In this document: positions 8,115-15,901 of the stretch, piece by piece
Layout of the letters: each line of letters begins with the position of its first letter
Position numbering within the stretch: position 1 is the stretch's first letter
NCBI RefSeq assembly: GCF_009569385.1
Contig: NZ_WBOF01000001.1
Coordinates: 4,329,501 to 4,393,500 of the forward strand
Source of the DNA: Streptomyces kaniharaensis
Lineage (GTDB): Bacteria; Actinomycetota; Actinomycetes; Streptomycetales; Streptomycetaceae
Direction: 5' to 3'
Length of the DNA: 64,000 bases
Notes under the pieces: generated by a model
Databases searched by the model: none
The model's input: the letters and a program-made list of their open reading frames with translations, nothing else
What the model was told of the DNA's origin: nothing
Position numbers and translations under genes: made by a program

Positions 8115-8674
8115 CCGCCCTGCGCGAGATCCGCGCCGACCACGACGGACGGACGATCGTCCTCTACCAGGCGTACGCCCCGGCCGTCGCCGAACCGGCG
8201 CTGGCGGCGGGCCGGTTCGTGCCGCCGTTCTCCTTCCACCGGATGACGTGGATCAAGCCGTCGTTCCGCTGGCTGATGCACCGCAGCAACTGGGGGCAGA
8301 AGCCGGGCCAGACCCGGTTGCTGGCCGTGCGGATCACCCGGGAGGGCTGGGAGGAGGGGCTGGCCAGGGCCGTCCTGACCACCGCCGACCCGGACGAGGT
8401 GGCGGGCGCCGAGGTGCACGTCCAGTGGGATCCGGAGCGGACGCTGCGCGGGGCGGCGCTCAACCACTACAGCATCCAGGTGGGCATCGGCCGTTCGCTG
8501 ATCCGCACCTTCGCCGAGGAGTGGGTGACCGAGCTGACCGACCTGACCCCGCAGGTGCACCGGATCGCCGCGCTGGTCCGGGGCGGCCGGGCGGCGCAGG
8601 CACAGCGCCTTCTGCCGCCGGAGCGCCCGTACCCGCTGCCGGCGGCGACGGCGCGGCGCCTCGGCATCGGCTGA
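8111..8674 (+). CDS. DUF4291 domain protein
   Basis: A 187-residue protein matching DUF4291 along its whole length. Characteristic stretches are TIVLYQAYAPAVAEPAL, PFSFHRMTWIKPSFRWLMHR, QWDPERTLRGAALNHYSIQVG and a C-terminal LLPPERPYPLP. The molecular function of the family is unknown to me. The GTG start overlaps the stop of the NADAR gene, which suggests a shared role, perhaps in handling ADP-ribose-linked groups; that is inference only. It converges on the ABC permease gene, with a 15-bp tandem repeat between them. Confidence 0.8.
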   Translation: MTALREIRADHDGRTIVLYQAYAPAVAEPALAAGRFVPPFSFHRMTWIKPSFRWLMHRSNWGQKPGQTRLLAVRITREGWEEGLARAVLTTADPDEVAGAEVHVQWDPERTLRGAALNHYSIQVGIGRSLIRTFAEEWVTELTDLTPQVHRIAALVRGGRAAQAQRLLPPERPYPLPAATARRLGIG

Positions 8675-8700
8675 GCCCGACCCCCGTCCGGGCCCAGCCG

Positions 8701-8761
8701 CCCTCACACGTCCCGCCCTCACACGTCGCGCCCTCACACGTCCCGCCCTTCAAACGTCGCG
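8701..8761. repeat. 15-bp tandem repeat between convergent genes
   Basis: Three exact-length copies of CCCTCACACGTC(C/G)CG and a fourth, one base longer and diverged copy that contains the stop codon of the leftward permease gene (8750-8752). It reaches into the permease's last codons, which suggests the gene end was reshaped by repeat expansion. Confidence 0.75.
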
Positions 8762-9592
8762 CCGCCGTACCACGGCGACCGTGACCACGATCGCGACGGC
8801 GGCCCACACCGCCAGGGTGATCCAGGACTCCAGGACGGTCGGCGGGTACCGGCCCATCGTCGTGGCGGAGTTCGGGTTGATCGTCAGCCGGCTCTCGGCA
8901 CGGAGCGGCAGGTGGTTGCCGATCTCCTTGAGCCACCGGTAGCGATCGCCGCCGAACAGCAGCGGCACGATGAACAGCAGCGCGACCAGCGAGACGATCG
9001 AGGCGGTCGCGTGCCGCAGCACGGCGCCGAAGGCCATCCCGATCAGACCGCAGACCGGCACGGCCACCGCGTAGGCGAGGACGGCCCGGAGGCAGCCCTC
9101 GTCGGCGATGGAGAGCCCGACGTGCCGGGAGGCGACGATGGCGTTGGAGCCGAAGAAGGACGCCACCGACATGATCGTCCCGGCGAGCAGCGTGATCCCG
9201 GCGACCAGCGTCACCTTGGCCGCGACCACGCCCCGGCGGTCCGGGACGGCGGCGAAGGTCGTGCGGATCATCCCCGTCGTGTACTCGCCGAACACGGTGA
9301 TGGCGCCGAGGCTGCCGGCCGCGAGCGCCATCACGTCGCCCGCGATGCCGCTGAGGCCGTGGAACAGCGGGTCGTACCGGTACGGCCGGAAGCCGTCGAG
9401 CTCCGGGGGCGGCTGGTCGATGTAGACCAGGTCCGAGTGGACGCCGTTGAGGTTGATCGCGATCGCGGCCAGGGTCGCCAACGCGAGCACGAAGTAGGTG
9501 GACCGCAGCGAGCGCAGCTTGATCCACTCGGCGGCGAGCAGGTCGGTGAACCGGGGTGCCGGCTCGGCCGGGGCTAGGGTCATCGCACTCAT
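8750..9592 (-). CDS. ABC transporter permease (ABC-2 type)
   Basis: A 280-residue integral membrane protein with about six hydrophobic segments, for example STYFVLALATLAAIAIN, AGSLGAITVFGEYTTG, LAYAVAVPVCGLIGMAFG, SIVSLVALLFIVPLLF and the final WAAVAIVVTVAVV. FTDLLAAEWIKLRSLRSTY at the N-terminus is typical of streptomycete ABC-2 permeases partnered with NodI/DrrA-like ATPases. The ATG at 9592 follows GGCAGGAGA and overlaps the stop of the ATPase gene (ATGA), showing translational coupling. The substrate is unknown; exporters of lipids, antibiotics or peptides are usual for this type. Confidence 0.85.
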   Translation of the reverse strand: MSAMTLAPAEPAPRFTDLLAAEWIKLRSLRSTYFVLALATLAAIAINLNGVHSDLVYIDQPPPELDGFRPYRYDPLFHGLSGIAGDVMALAAGSLGAITVFGEYTTGMIRTTFAAVPDRRGVVAAKVTLVAGITLLAGTIMSVASFFGSNAIVASRHVGLSIADEGCLRAVLAYAVAVPVCGLIGMAFGAVLRHATASIVSLVALLFIVPLLFGGDRYRWLKEIGNHLPLRAESRLTINPNSATTMGRYPPTVLESWITLAVWAAVAIVVTVAVVRRRDV

Positions 9593-10605
9593 CGGGCATC
9601 TCCTGCCGGGTACTCGACAGCCGGGTATTCCACTACTGGGTACTCCACTACTGGGTATTCGCCTGCCGGGAATCCGACCGCCGGGCAATCCACTGCCGGG
9701 TGTTCGCCCGCCAGGTACTGGACGCTGTCGGCGGTCAGCGCCATGAACGCCGACTCCAGGGAGGACGTACGGGAGGCGAGTTCGTGCAGCACCACGCCGT
9801 GCCGCAGCGCCAGTTCACCGATCCGCGCGGCGGGCAGCCCGGTCACCACTGCCTCCTCCCGGCCCGAAGGCCTCACCGTCGCACCCTCGCCGGCCAACAC
9901 GGCCGTCAACGCACCCAGTCGGGGCGTCCGCACGGCGACGTGAGCATCGGCATGCCGGGCGGAGAAGTCCGCGAGGCTCTCGTCGGCGATCAGCCGCCCG
10001 CGCCCGATCACCACCAGCCGGTCGGCGGTGTGCTCCATCTCCGCCATCATGTGGCTGGAGACGAACACCGTCCGCCCCTCCTCCGCGAGCCGCCGGAACA
10101 GCCCGCGCACCCACAGCACGCCCTCCGGGTCGAGCCCGTTCAGCGGCTCGTCGAACAGCAGCACGGGCGGGTCGCCGAGCAGTGCGCCGGCGATGCCGAG
10201 CCGCTGCTTCATGCCCAGCGAGTACCCGCCGATCCGCCGCCCGCCGGCCTTGGCGAGCCCGACCTCGTGCAGCACCTCCTCGACCCGCCCGAGCGGGATC
10301 CGGTTGCTGCGGGCCAGCGCCGACAGGTGTGCTCGGGCGCTGCGCCCGCCGTGCACGTCCTGCGCGTCCAGCAGCGCGCCGATGTGCCGCAGGCCGCGCG
10401 GCCGGCCGGCGAACGGCACGCCGTCGACGGTGACGGTGCCTCCGGTGGGCGCGTCGAGCCCCAGGATCATCCGCAGGGTGGTGGACTTGCCGGCGCCGTT
10501 CGGGCCGAGGAAGCCCGTGACGGTGCCCGGCCGGACGGTGAAGGACAGGTCGTCGACGGCGACGGTGTCGCCGTACCGCTTGCTCAGTCGCTCGATCTCG
10601 ATCAC
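9589..10605 (-). CDS. ABC transporter ATP-binding protein with pentapeptide-repeat tail
   Basis: The ATPase of the ABC-2 exporter. Walker A is GFLGPNGAGKSTT, the signature region GGYSLGMKQRLGIA, Walker B LLFDEPLNGLDPEG and the H-loop VFVSSHMMAEME. The last 40 residues or so are unusual: eight consecutive (Y/F)-P-x-x-(E/D) pentapeptides encoded by a 15-bp DNA repeat (9603-9722). Such a tail is not part of the family fold. I took the GTG at 10605 (VIEIERLSKRYG), where the conserved domain begins. An ATG at 10641 is an alternative, and neither has a clear ribosome binding site. The gene diverges from a histidine kinase/regulator pair that probably controls it. Confidence 0.85.
   Translation of the reverse strand: MIEIERLSKRYGDTVAVDDLSFTVRPGTVTGFLGPNGAGKSTTLRMILGLDAPTGGTVTVDGVPFAGRPRGLRHIGALLDAQDVHGGRSARAHLSALARSNRIPLGRVEEVLHEVGLAKAGGRRIGGYSLGMKQRLGIAGALLGDPPVLLFDEPLNGLDPEGVLWVRGLFRRLAEEGRTVFVSSHMMAEMEHTADRLVVIGRGRLIADESLADFSARHADAHVAVRTPRLGALTAVLAGEGATVRPSGREEAVVTGLPAARIGELALRHGVVLHELASRTSSLESAFMALTADSVQYLAGEHPAVDCPAVGFPAGEYPVVEYPVVEYPAVEYPAGDAR
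9603..9722. repeat. Eight in-frame copies of a 15-bp unit inside the ABC ATPase gene
   Basis: Consecutive 15-base units of the form C(T/C)(G/A)CCGGGTA(T/C)TC(C/G)A encode the C-terminal pentapeptides of the ATPase. Copies vary at third positions and a few coding positions. Because the unit is a multiple of three, copy-number change would keep the frame and lengthen or shorten the tail. Confidence 0.85.
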
Positions 10606-10737
10606 GGGGACAACCGTGCCGTTCGGGCCTTCGGCGGGCATCGGGCGGCGGGACACAACCGGGGGCGGGGGAGTGGCCCGGGGGATTACGCCCGCGGGTC
10701 AATGTGCCGTGCCATGACCCGTCGATACGATCGGGCG

Positions 10738-11913
10738 ATGATCACCGACCCCCGTCCGCCGCTGCTCAGGCGCCTGCCCGCGGGCGCGTGGGTGGCGGCG
10801 CTCTGGACGACCGTCATCGTGTTCCGGGTGTTCACCCGCGACGACGAACTGCACCAGCTCCTCCGCTACGACGGCAACCTGGAGGACATGCCGTTCCTGG
10901 TCACCGCGGTGGTCACCACGCTGGTCGCGGCGCTGCTGGTCCGGCTGCCGCCGGCCGCCGTCGCGGTGGCGCTCGCCGGCTGCGCCTACACCCTCGGGAT
11001 GAGAGGGGTCCAGGAGACGCCGGTGGTGCAGTTCCTGATCGCCGACGTGATCGTCGGCTACTGCGCGGCCACCCGCTCCCGCCTCGTCTCGCTGTACGCC
11101 GCCGGGATGCCGGCCGTCATGCTCGGCACGATGGTGGTCTGGGGAGCCGTCCACGAGTACCCCGTCAACCCGATGGCCTTCGGCGGCCTCGCCGCGACCG
11201 TCGTGATCGCGTGGCTGGTCGGCAACACGGTCCACCAGGGCCGCGTCCACGCCGAGGCCCTGCGCGGCCGCGCCACCGAGCAGGCCGTCACCGCCGAACG
11301 GCTACGCATCGCCCGCGAGTTGCACGACATGGTCGCCCACAACATCGGCATCATCGCCATCCAGGCCGGCATGGGCAGCCGGGTCATGGACACCCAGCCC
11401 GCCGAGACCCGCAACGCGCTCGACGCCATCGAGGCCACCAGCCGGGAGACCCTCGCCGGGCTGCGCCGCATGCTCGGCGCGCTGCGGCAGGGCGAGTCCG
11501 AGTCGGCGCCTCTCGAAGTCGCGCCCGGGCTGGCCGAGTTGGACCGGCTGGTAGAGAAGACCGCGGGCGCGGGCGTCCGCGTCGCGGTCACCCGCGGCGG
11601 CGAGCCGCGCGCGCTGCCGTCCGACGTCGACCTCGCCGCCTACCGGATCGTCCAGGAGGCGGTGACGAACGTGGTCAAGCACTCCGGCACCCGCGACTGC
11701 CACGTCACCGTCGACTACCGCCCGGACGAGGTCGCCGTCACCGTCGTCGACCTGGGCGTCGGCGCCGCTCCGGATGCCCGTTCCGGCTACGGCATCGCCG
11801 GCATGCGCGAGCGGGTCAGCCTGCTGGACGGCCAGTTCAGCGCCGGCCCGCGCCCCGAAGGCGGCTTCCGCGTCGCCGCCCGACTGCCGCTCCCCGTGGA
11901 GGTGGGACCGTGA
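10738..11913 (+). CDS. Two-component sensor histidine kinase (NarL-associated, HisKA_3)
   Basis: A 391-residue membrane sensor. Five or six hydrophobic segments fill residues 15-175 (for example FLVTAVVTTLVAALLVRL and GGLAATVVIAWLVGNTV). A HisKA_3 dimerisation helix follows with the phosphorylated His in RIARELHDMVAHNIGIIAIQAG. The ATPase part has the N-box EAVTNVVKHS and a shortened G-box region around VDLGVGAAPDARSGYGIAGMRERV. The ATG at 10738 is the likely start; an in-frame ATG at 10714 is possible. Its stop overlaps the regulator gene by four bases. It diverges from the ABC exporter, a common arrangement for drug- or envelope-stress-sensing modules. Confidence 0.88.
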   Translation: MITDPRPPLLRRLPAGAWVAALWTTVIVFRVFTRDDELHQLLRYDGNLEDMPFLVTAVVTTLVAALLVRLPPAAVAVALAGCAYTLGMRGVQETPVVQFLIADVIVGYCAATRSRLVSLYAAGMPAVMLGTMVVWGAVHEYPVNPMAFGGLAATVVIAWLVGNTVHQGRVHAEALRGRATEQAVTAERLRIARELHDMVAHNIGIIAIQAGMGSRVMDTQPAETRNALDAIEATSRETLAGLRRMLGALRQGESESAPLEVAPGLAELDRLVEKTAGAGVRVAVTRGGEPRALPSDVDLAAYRIVQEAVTNVVKHSGTRDCHVTVDYRPDEVAVTVVDLGVGAAPDARSGYGIAGMRERVSLLDGQFSAGPRPEGGFRVAARLPLPVEVGP

Positions 11914-12566
11914 TCCGCGTCGTCCTGGTCGACGACCAGCCGCTCATCCGCACCGGCCTGCGGGTGCTCATCGCCGACACCCCGGACCTGGAGGTGGTCG
12001 GCGAGGCCGGCGGCGGCGCCGAGGCGGTGGACCTGGTCACCCGGCTGCGCCCGGACGTCGCCGTCATGGACATCCGGATGCCCGGCATGGACGGCATCGA
12101 GGCCACCCGCCGGATCACCGCCGACCCCCGCGTGGCCACCCACGTACTCGTCCTCACCACCTTCGACGACGACGACTACGTGTACGGCGCGCTGCGCGCC
12201 GGGGCGAGCGGCTTCCTGGTCAAGGACCTTGCGTTGGAGACCATCCTCGACGGCATCCGGGTCGTCGCCGCCGGGGACGCCCTGATCGCCCCAAGCGTCA
12301 CCCGCCGCCTGATCGGCGAGTTCGCCGCCCGCCCGCAGCCTCCTCGGAGTCGCCGTTCGGTCGCCGACGGGATCACCGAACGCGAGCGCGAGGTGCTGAC
12401 GTTGGTCGGGCGCGGACTCTCCAACGCCGAGATCGCGGCAGAACTCTCCATCAGCGTGGCCACCGCCAAGGCGCACGTCGCCCGGCTGTTCACCAAGCTG
12501 GACGCCCGGGACCGGGTACACCTGGTCATCCAGGCCTACGAGTTCGGGCTCGTCGCACCGTCCTGA
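11910..12566 (+). CDS. NarL/FixJ-type response regulator
   Basis: A 218-residue regulator with an intact receiver (acidic pair in VVLVDDQPLIR, phospho-acceptor Asp in VAVMDIRMPGMDG, Thr in VLVLTTFDDDDYV, Lys in GFLVKDLALE) and a C-terminal LuxR-type HTH (ITEREREVLTLVGRGLSNAEIA and ATAKAHVARLFTKL). The GTG start overlaps the kinase stop (GTGA), so the two are co-translated. Its likely targets are the divergent ABC exporter and its own operon. A strong hairpin follows at 12584. Confidence 0.9.
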   Translation: MIRVVLVDDQPLIRTGLRVLIADTPDLEVVGEAGGGAEAVDLVTRLRPDVAVMDIRMPGMDGIEATRRITADPRVATHVLVLTTFDDDDYVYGALRAGASGFLVKDLALETILDGIRVVAAGDALIAPSVTRRLIGEFAARPQPPRSRRSVADGITEREREVLTLVGRGLSNAEIAAELSISVATAKAHVARLFTKLDARDRVHLVIQAYEFGLVAPS

Positions 12567-12583
12567 GCCCGCCGCCCACGGAC

Positions 12584-12621
12584 GAGCGCCGGGGCGGGCC
12601 CCAAGGCCCACCCCGGCGCTC
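12584..12621. terminator. Hairpin terminator between convergent genes
   Basis: A 17-bp stem (GAGCGCCGGGGCGGGCC with one mismatch in the partner arm) closes a CCAA loop. It lies between the response regulator stop and the secreted-protein stop, so it can serve both directions. Confidence 0.7.
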
Positions 12622-12636
12622 GCTCCCGGCAGATCG

Positions 12637-13728
12637 TCAGGGGACGATCGGGTGCGCGATCTGGCAGCCGCCAGCGCCGCCGTTGTAGTCGTTCGACCAG
12701 GTGCCCTGCATGGCGAACGAACCGGTCGCGAAGTTCACGTTCTGCGCGCCGCCGACGCCGCCGGTGCCCTTCCAGGCGCACTTGTCGGCGTTCTCGTAGC
12801 CGGTCGAGTCGGTCCAGCCGCCGGCCGGGTTCTGGTCGGTGATCGTCTCGGAGTACTCGTGGCCGTACACCATGGTCACGCCGTCCAGCAGGCCCGCGCT
12901 GCCGCTGTTGACGTAGTTCTGGCCGCAGGAGGTGCCCATGTCGGTGACGTACGGGTCGTTGGTGAACGCGACGTCACCGTACGGGGACGGGGCCGCGCCA
13001 CCGGACAGCGTGGTGTCGCCGTTCCAGTCGTGCCAGGCGCAGAAGGTGCCGGAGGGGGTGTTGAAACCGTCCGGGTGGGTGCCCGTGGGGGAGAGCACGA
13101 CGTACTGTACGTTGCGGTTGGAGGCCGCCGTGGTGTTGCCGAAGTGCCCGGCGGCCTTCACGGCCTCGGAGGCGAGCTGGTTGCCGGTGGCCTGACCCGG
13201 CGCGGCCGAGGACGTGTCGACCCAGACGCCGGCCAGTGCGCCGCCGGTCGGGTAGGCGACGTGGGCGGCGGTGGACGGGCAGCTGGTCGAGCCGGAGGCG
13301 ATGCCCTCGCAGTACTGGGTCATGACGCCGGACCAGGTCTCGCCGTTGGTGCCCAGCCCCTTGAACAGCTGCTGCGCGCGGACGGCCTCGCCCGACGGGT
13401 CGCCGGAGAGGGTGGTGTAGCCGTTGGCGTCGGTGCCCTGGGTGCCCCACTGGGAGCCCCAGAAGACCAGGTAGACCTTGGGGGTGCCGGTGGTGACGCC
13501 GATGCCGTCGACACCGCCGCCGTAGTGCAGGTTCGAGGTCCGCTTCCCGGCGGCGCCGGCGGCGGCCTCCTTGGTGGGGACGACGCCGTGCCGGTAGGGG
13601 TGGGTGTGCCCGGCGAACTCGCTGACCGGCTGGTCCGCCTGCGCGGGGGCAGCGGCGGCGAATCCGGCGGCCGCGAGTGCGATGGAGGAAAGGCCGGTCA
13701 GGACCTTCGAGGTGGGGGACATGCCCAT
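12637..13728 (-). CDS. Secreted protein with HEYSE motif, function unknown
   Basis: A 363-residue exported protein. Residues 1-31 form a Sec signal peptide (KVLTGLSSIALAAAGFAAA, cleavage probably after AQA). The mature part is rich in Gly, Thr, Asn and Trp and has paired Cys. A conserved block late in the protein, VYGHEYSETITDQNPAGGW followed by GYENADKCAW, looks like a metal-binding HExxE-type site of a secreted metallohydrolase, although no classical HExxH is present. I cannot name a characterised family. The ATG at 13728 follows GAGAGGAACC. The gene stands alone between two strong hairpins. Confidence 0.75.
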   Translation of the reverse strand: MGMSPTSKVLTGLSSIALAAAGFAAAAPAQADQPVSEFAGHTHPYRHGVVPTKEAAAGAAGKRTSNLHYGGGVDGIGVTTGTPKVYLVFWGSQWGTQGTDANGYTTLSGDPSGEAVRAQQLFKGLGTNGETWSGVMTQYCEGIASGSTSCPSTAAHVAYPTGGALAGVWVDTSSAAPGQATGNQLASEAVKAAGHFGNTTAASNRNVQYVVLSPTGTHPDGFNTPSGTFCAWHDWNGDTTLSGGAAPSPYGDVAFTNDPYVTDMGTSCGQNYVNSGSAGLLDGVTMVYGHEYSETITDQNPAGGWTDSTGYENADKCAWKGTGGVGGAQNVNFATGSFAMQGTWSNDYNGGAGGCQIAHPIVP

Positions 13729-14087
13729 CGTGAGGGTTCCTCTCTGCTGCCGGCGCACGCGTGTGTGTGGGGAGCGGCGACGGCAGTGCATGGGGACGAA
13801 GGGGAGCCGACATGCCGTCGACGGCCGGAAGCAAAGCAGAGCCGTTGAAAGAGGGTCAACGAGGGCGGAAGTAAAGGAAATTCAGGCGAACCGTAGCGAA
13901 GTTCAAAAACGCGCAGCTCAGGGCATGTTGATGCGCGTAGCGCAGCCGTCTATCAACAGTTGAGGAGAGGGCTGAACAGTATGGGGGCCCCTCCACACGA
14001 CACGCCGCAGCCCCGGCCGGGAACGCCCGGCCGGGGCTGCGGAGGAATGGTCGGTCAGATGGCGGGAAGGTCCCTCGCCTTGAGTCG
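13729..14087. other. Intergenic region upstream of the secreted-protein gene
   Basis: These 359 bases hold no convincing gene. The half near 13830-13960 is clearly more A/T-rich than its surroundings and should hold the leftward promoter of the secreted protein. A strong hairpin for the gene to the right lies at 14007-14040. Confidence 0.5.
14007..14040. terminator. Perfect 15-bp stem terminator
   Basis: GCAGCCCCGGCCGGG, loop AACG, and the exact complementary arm. It lies 48 bases downstream of the leftward MAB_1171c-like membrane-protein gene. Confidence 0.7.
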
Positions 14088-15269
14088 TCAGGCCTGCCGG
14101 GCCGGCGGGAGCCGCCGGTAGGCCGCGGCGACCTTCAGGAGCCAGGTGATCTCCTCCTGCGGGGTGGCGCCGCCCGGGTGGTCGGGCTCGGGGGGCATGC
14201 CGCCGGCGGGCGGTCGGCCGGTGGTGTGGTGCTGGAGGGCGGCGTGGAGCCAGAGGGCCTCGGTGCGGGCACGGGCCTGGTCGACGGCCGGGGAGTCCGA
14301 TGTCGCGACGGCGGTGCTCGGGTCGGCGGACGGCACCGTGTCGCGCAGCGCCAGGGCGGCGTCGCGGATCTCGAAGGCGCGGTGGGCGACGTCCAGGGAA
14401 CGGTCGCCGAGGACGAACAGGTTGCGCACCCGCCCCGCCGGGGTGCCGAAGACGACCTGGGGTGCGACGGCGACGAGGTCGGCCCAGAGCGGGTGGAGCC
14501 GCCACATCGCGTACTGGTCGCGGACGTAGTGGCTCACCGTGCGGACGGGCGGCATGGAGATGCCGAGGACGAGGAGGATGGCGGCGACCGCGGGGAGGAG
14601 TTCGCCGATGGGCTCGACCGGCCTGACGGGCTTCCCGGTGACCGCGTCGACGGCCACGACCGTGTGCGTGGCGATGTAGTAGACGCGGTAGAGCACGTAC
14701 ACGGCCCCGATGCCGGTGCTCGCGGCCATCAGCCGGACCCCGGTGCGGAGCAGCCCCGCGGGCACGTTGAGCCGGTTGGACCAGAACAGCCGGCACGCGA
14801 GCAGCGTCGAGGCGAAGAAGAACAGGTAGTAGACGGTCAGGTACAGCTGGACGGGCCGGTCGCCGTAGTGCGCGTCGATGCCGTCGGGGCCGATGTCCTC
14901 GTGCCGGAAGAAGAAGATCGACAGCACCGCCATCACCACACACGCCACCCCCGCGGCGGCGTGCCTGACCCGGATGGACTGGATGCCCTCGCCCGGCCGC
15001 CCGCGGATGGCGAAGACGTAGTCGAGGAGGAAGGTGGCGGCCGCGATGCCGAGGAGGTGCTTGATGAGGACGGAGACCTCAGGGAGCCCGGTGCCGTCCT
15101 CCAGGAACCGTGCGACGGGCGCGGGCCGGGTGGTGAGCGCGAGCGCCATGGTGATCAGGGTGCCCCAGAGCGCGCGGGTGGCGGGGGAACGGAAGGCCCA
15201 GGGGGCGCGCCAGATGACGGCGGTCCAGAGCAGGGCGGGGATGAGGATCTCGAACACCGATCGGAGCAC
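14088..15269 (-). CDS. MAB_1171c-like (DUF6545) integral membrane protein
   Basis: A 393-residue protein. The first 240 residues carry about seven hydrophobic segments (LIPALLWTAVIWRAP, LLGIAAATFLLDYVFAI, AAAGVACVVMAVLSIFFF, LYLTVYYLFFFASTLLACRLF, LMAASTGIGAVYVLYRVYY, LLPAVAAILLVLGISM). A soluble C-terminal half follows with HYVRDQYAMWRLHPLWADLV and FVLGDRSLDVAHRAFEIRDAAL. This layout matches the actinobacterial MAB_1171c family, whose function is unknown. The GTG start is three bases after the stop of the upstream ImmA/IrrE-like gene. With the HTH gene it forms a trio that recurs in streptomycetes. Confidence 0.75.
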   Translation of the reverse strand: MLRSVFEILIPALLWTAVIWRAPWAFRSPATRALWGTLITMALALTTRPAPVARFLEDGTGLPEVSVLIKHLLGIAAATFLLDYVFAIRGRPGEGIQSIRVRHAAAGVACVVMAVLSIFFFRHEDIGPDGIDAHYGDRPVQLYLTVYYLFFFASTLLACRLFWSNRLNVPAGLLRTGVRLMAASTGIGAVYVLYRVYYIATHTVVAVDAVTGKPVRPVEPIGELLPAVAAILLVLGISMPPVRTVSHYVRDQYAMWRLHPLWADLVAVAPQVVFGTPAGRVRNLFVLGDRSLDVAHRAFEIRDAALALRDTVPSADPSTAVATSDSPAVDQARARTEALWLHAALQHHTTGRPPAGGMPPEPDHPGGATPQEEITWLLKVAAAYRRLPPARQA

Positions 15270-15272
15270 GGC

Positions 15273-15797
15273 TCAGCCTCGCCGTCGGCGTCGGAGCCGT
15301 GCGATCGGGCTGAGCATGCTGTCGACCAGCCGTTGGGAGGATTCCGTCCTCGCGCGGTCGGCGCCCGCCAGATCGGCCAGCAGCAGGGCTATCATCTCCG
15401 CCTCCTGTTCTTCGACTGTGGTGTAGCTCGTGCGGCCCATGCCGAGGGCCTGGGCGACGAACTCGGGGGTCAGGTCCGGCATCAGGCCGGTGAGGTGGCG
15501 CAGTTCGAGCACGCCGGTGTGTTCGCAGGCGACGTGCCCGAGTTCGTGCAGCTTGATGAGGTCCTGGTGGGCCGGGGTGGTGTGCTGCTCGTAGAAGACG
15601 ACGTCGATGCTGGGGAGGGCGATCCAGAGCCCGCAGGGAGCGTCGTGGCCGAGGACGGGCAGGGGTTCCATCGCGATCGGCCGGCCCCGGTGGCGTTCGA
15701 GCGAGGCGCGGAACCCCTCGACGGTGAACGGGGTGGGGAGGTCCAGCGTCGTCAGGATGCCTTCGCAGCGCCTGCGGAGGCCGCGGGGAAGAGGCAT
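15273..15797 (-). CDS. ImmA/IrrE-like metallopeptidase-fold protein
   Basis: A 174-residue protein with the zinc-peptidase signature HELGH (in LIKLHELGHVACEH) about two thirds along, and a following acidic helix (EEQEAEMIALLLADLAG) that could supply the third ligand. The N-terminal part, TPFTVEGFRASLERHRGRPI, resembles proteins annotated as toxin-like partners of XRE regulators. ImmA/IrrE proteases cleave cognate HTH repressors in phage and stress circuits. The HTH gene lies 104 bases upstream and the membrane protein three bases downstream, so a sensing and de-repression role is plausible but unproven. Confidence 0.75.
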   Translation of the reverse strand: MPLPRGLRRRCEGILTTLDLPTPFTVEGFRASLERHRGRPIAMEPLPVLGHDAPCGLWIALPSIDVVFYEQHTTPAHQDLIKLHELGHVACEHTGVLELRHLTGLMPDLTPEFVAQALGMGRTSYTTVEEQEAEMIALLLADLAGADRARTESSQRLVDSMLSPIARLRRRRRG

Positions 15798-15901
15798 GCG
15801 GGAAACGTTCCTTCACTCAGCGGCGAGCAGGCGGGAAGAAAGGCGGGGAAATCCGGACGGGACATCTGAACGGGAGATCTGAACAGGAATCTGATGAAGA
15901 G

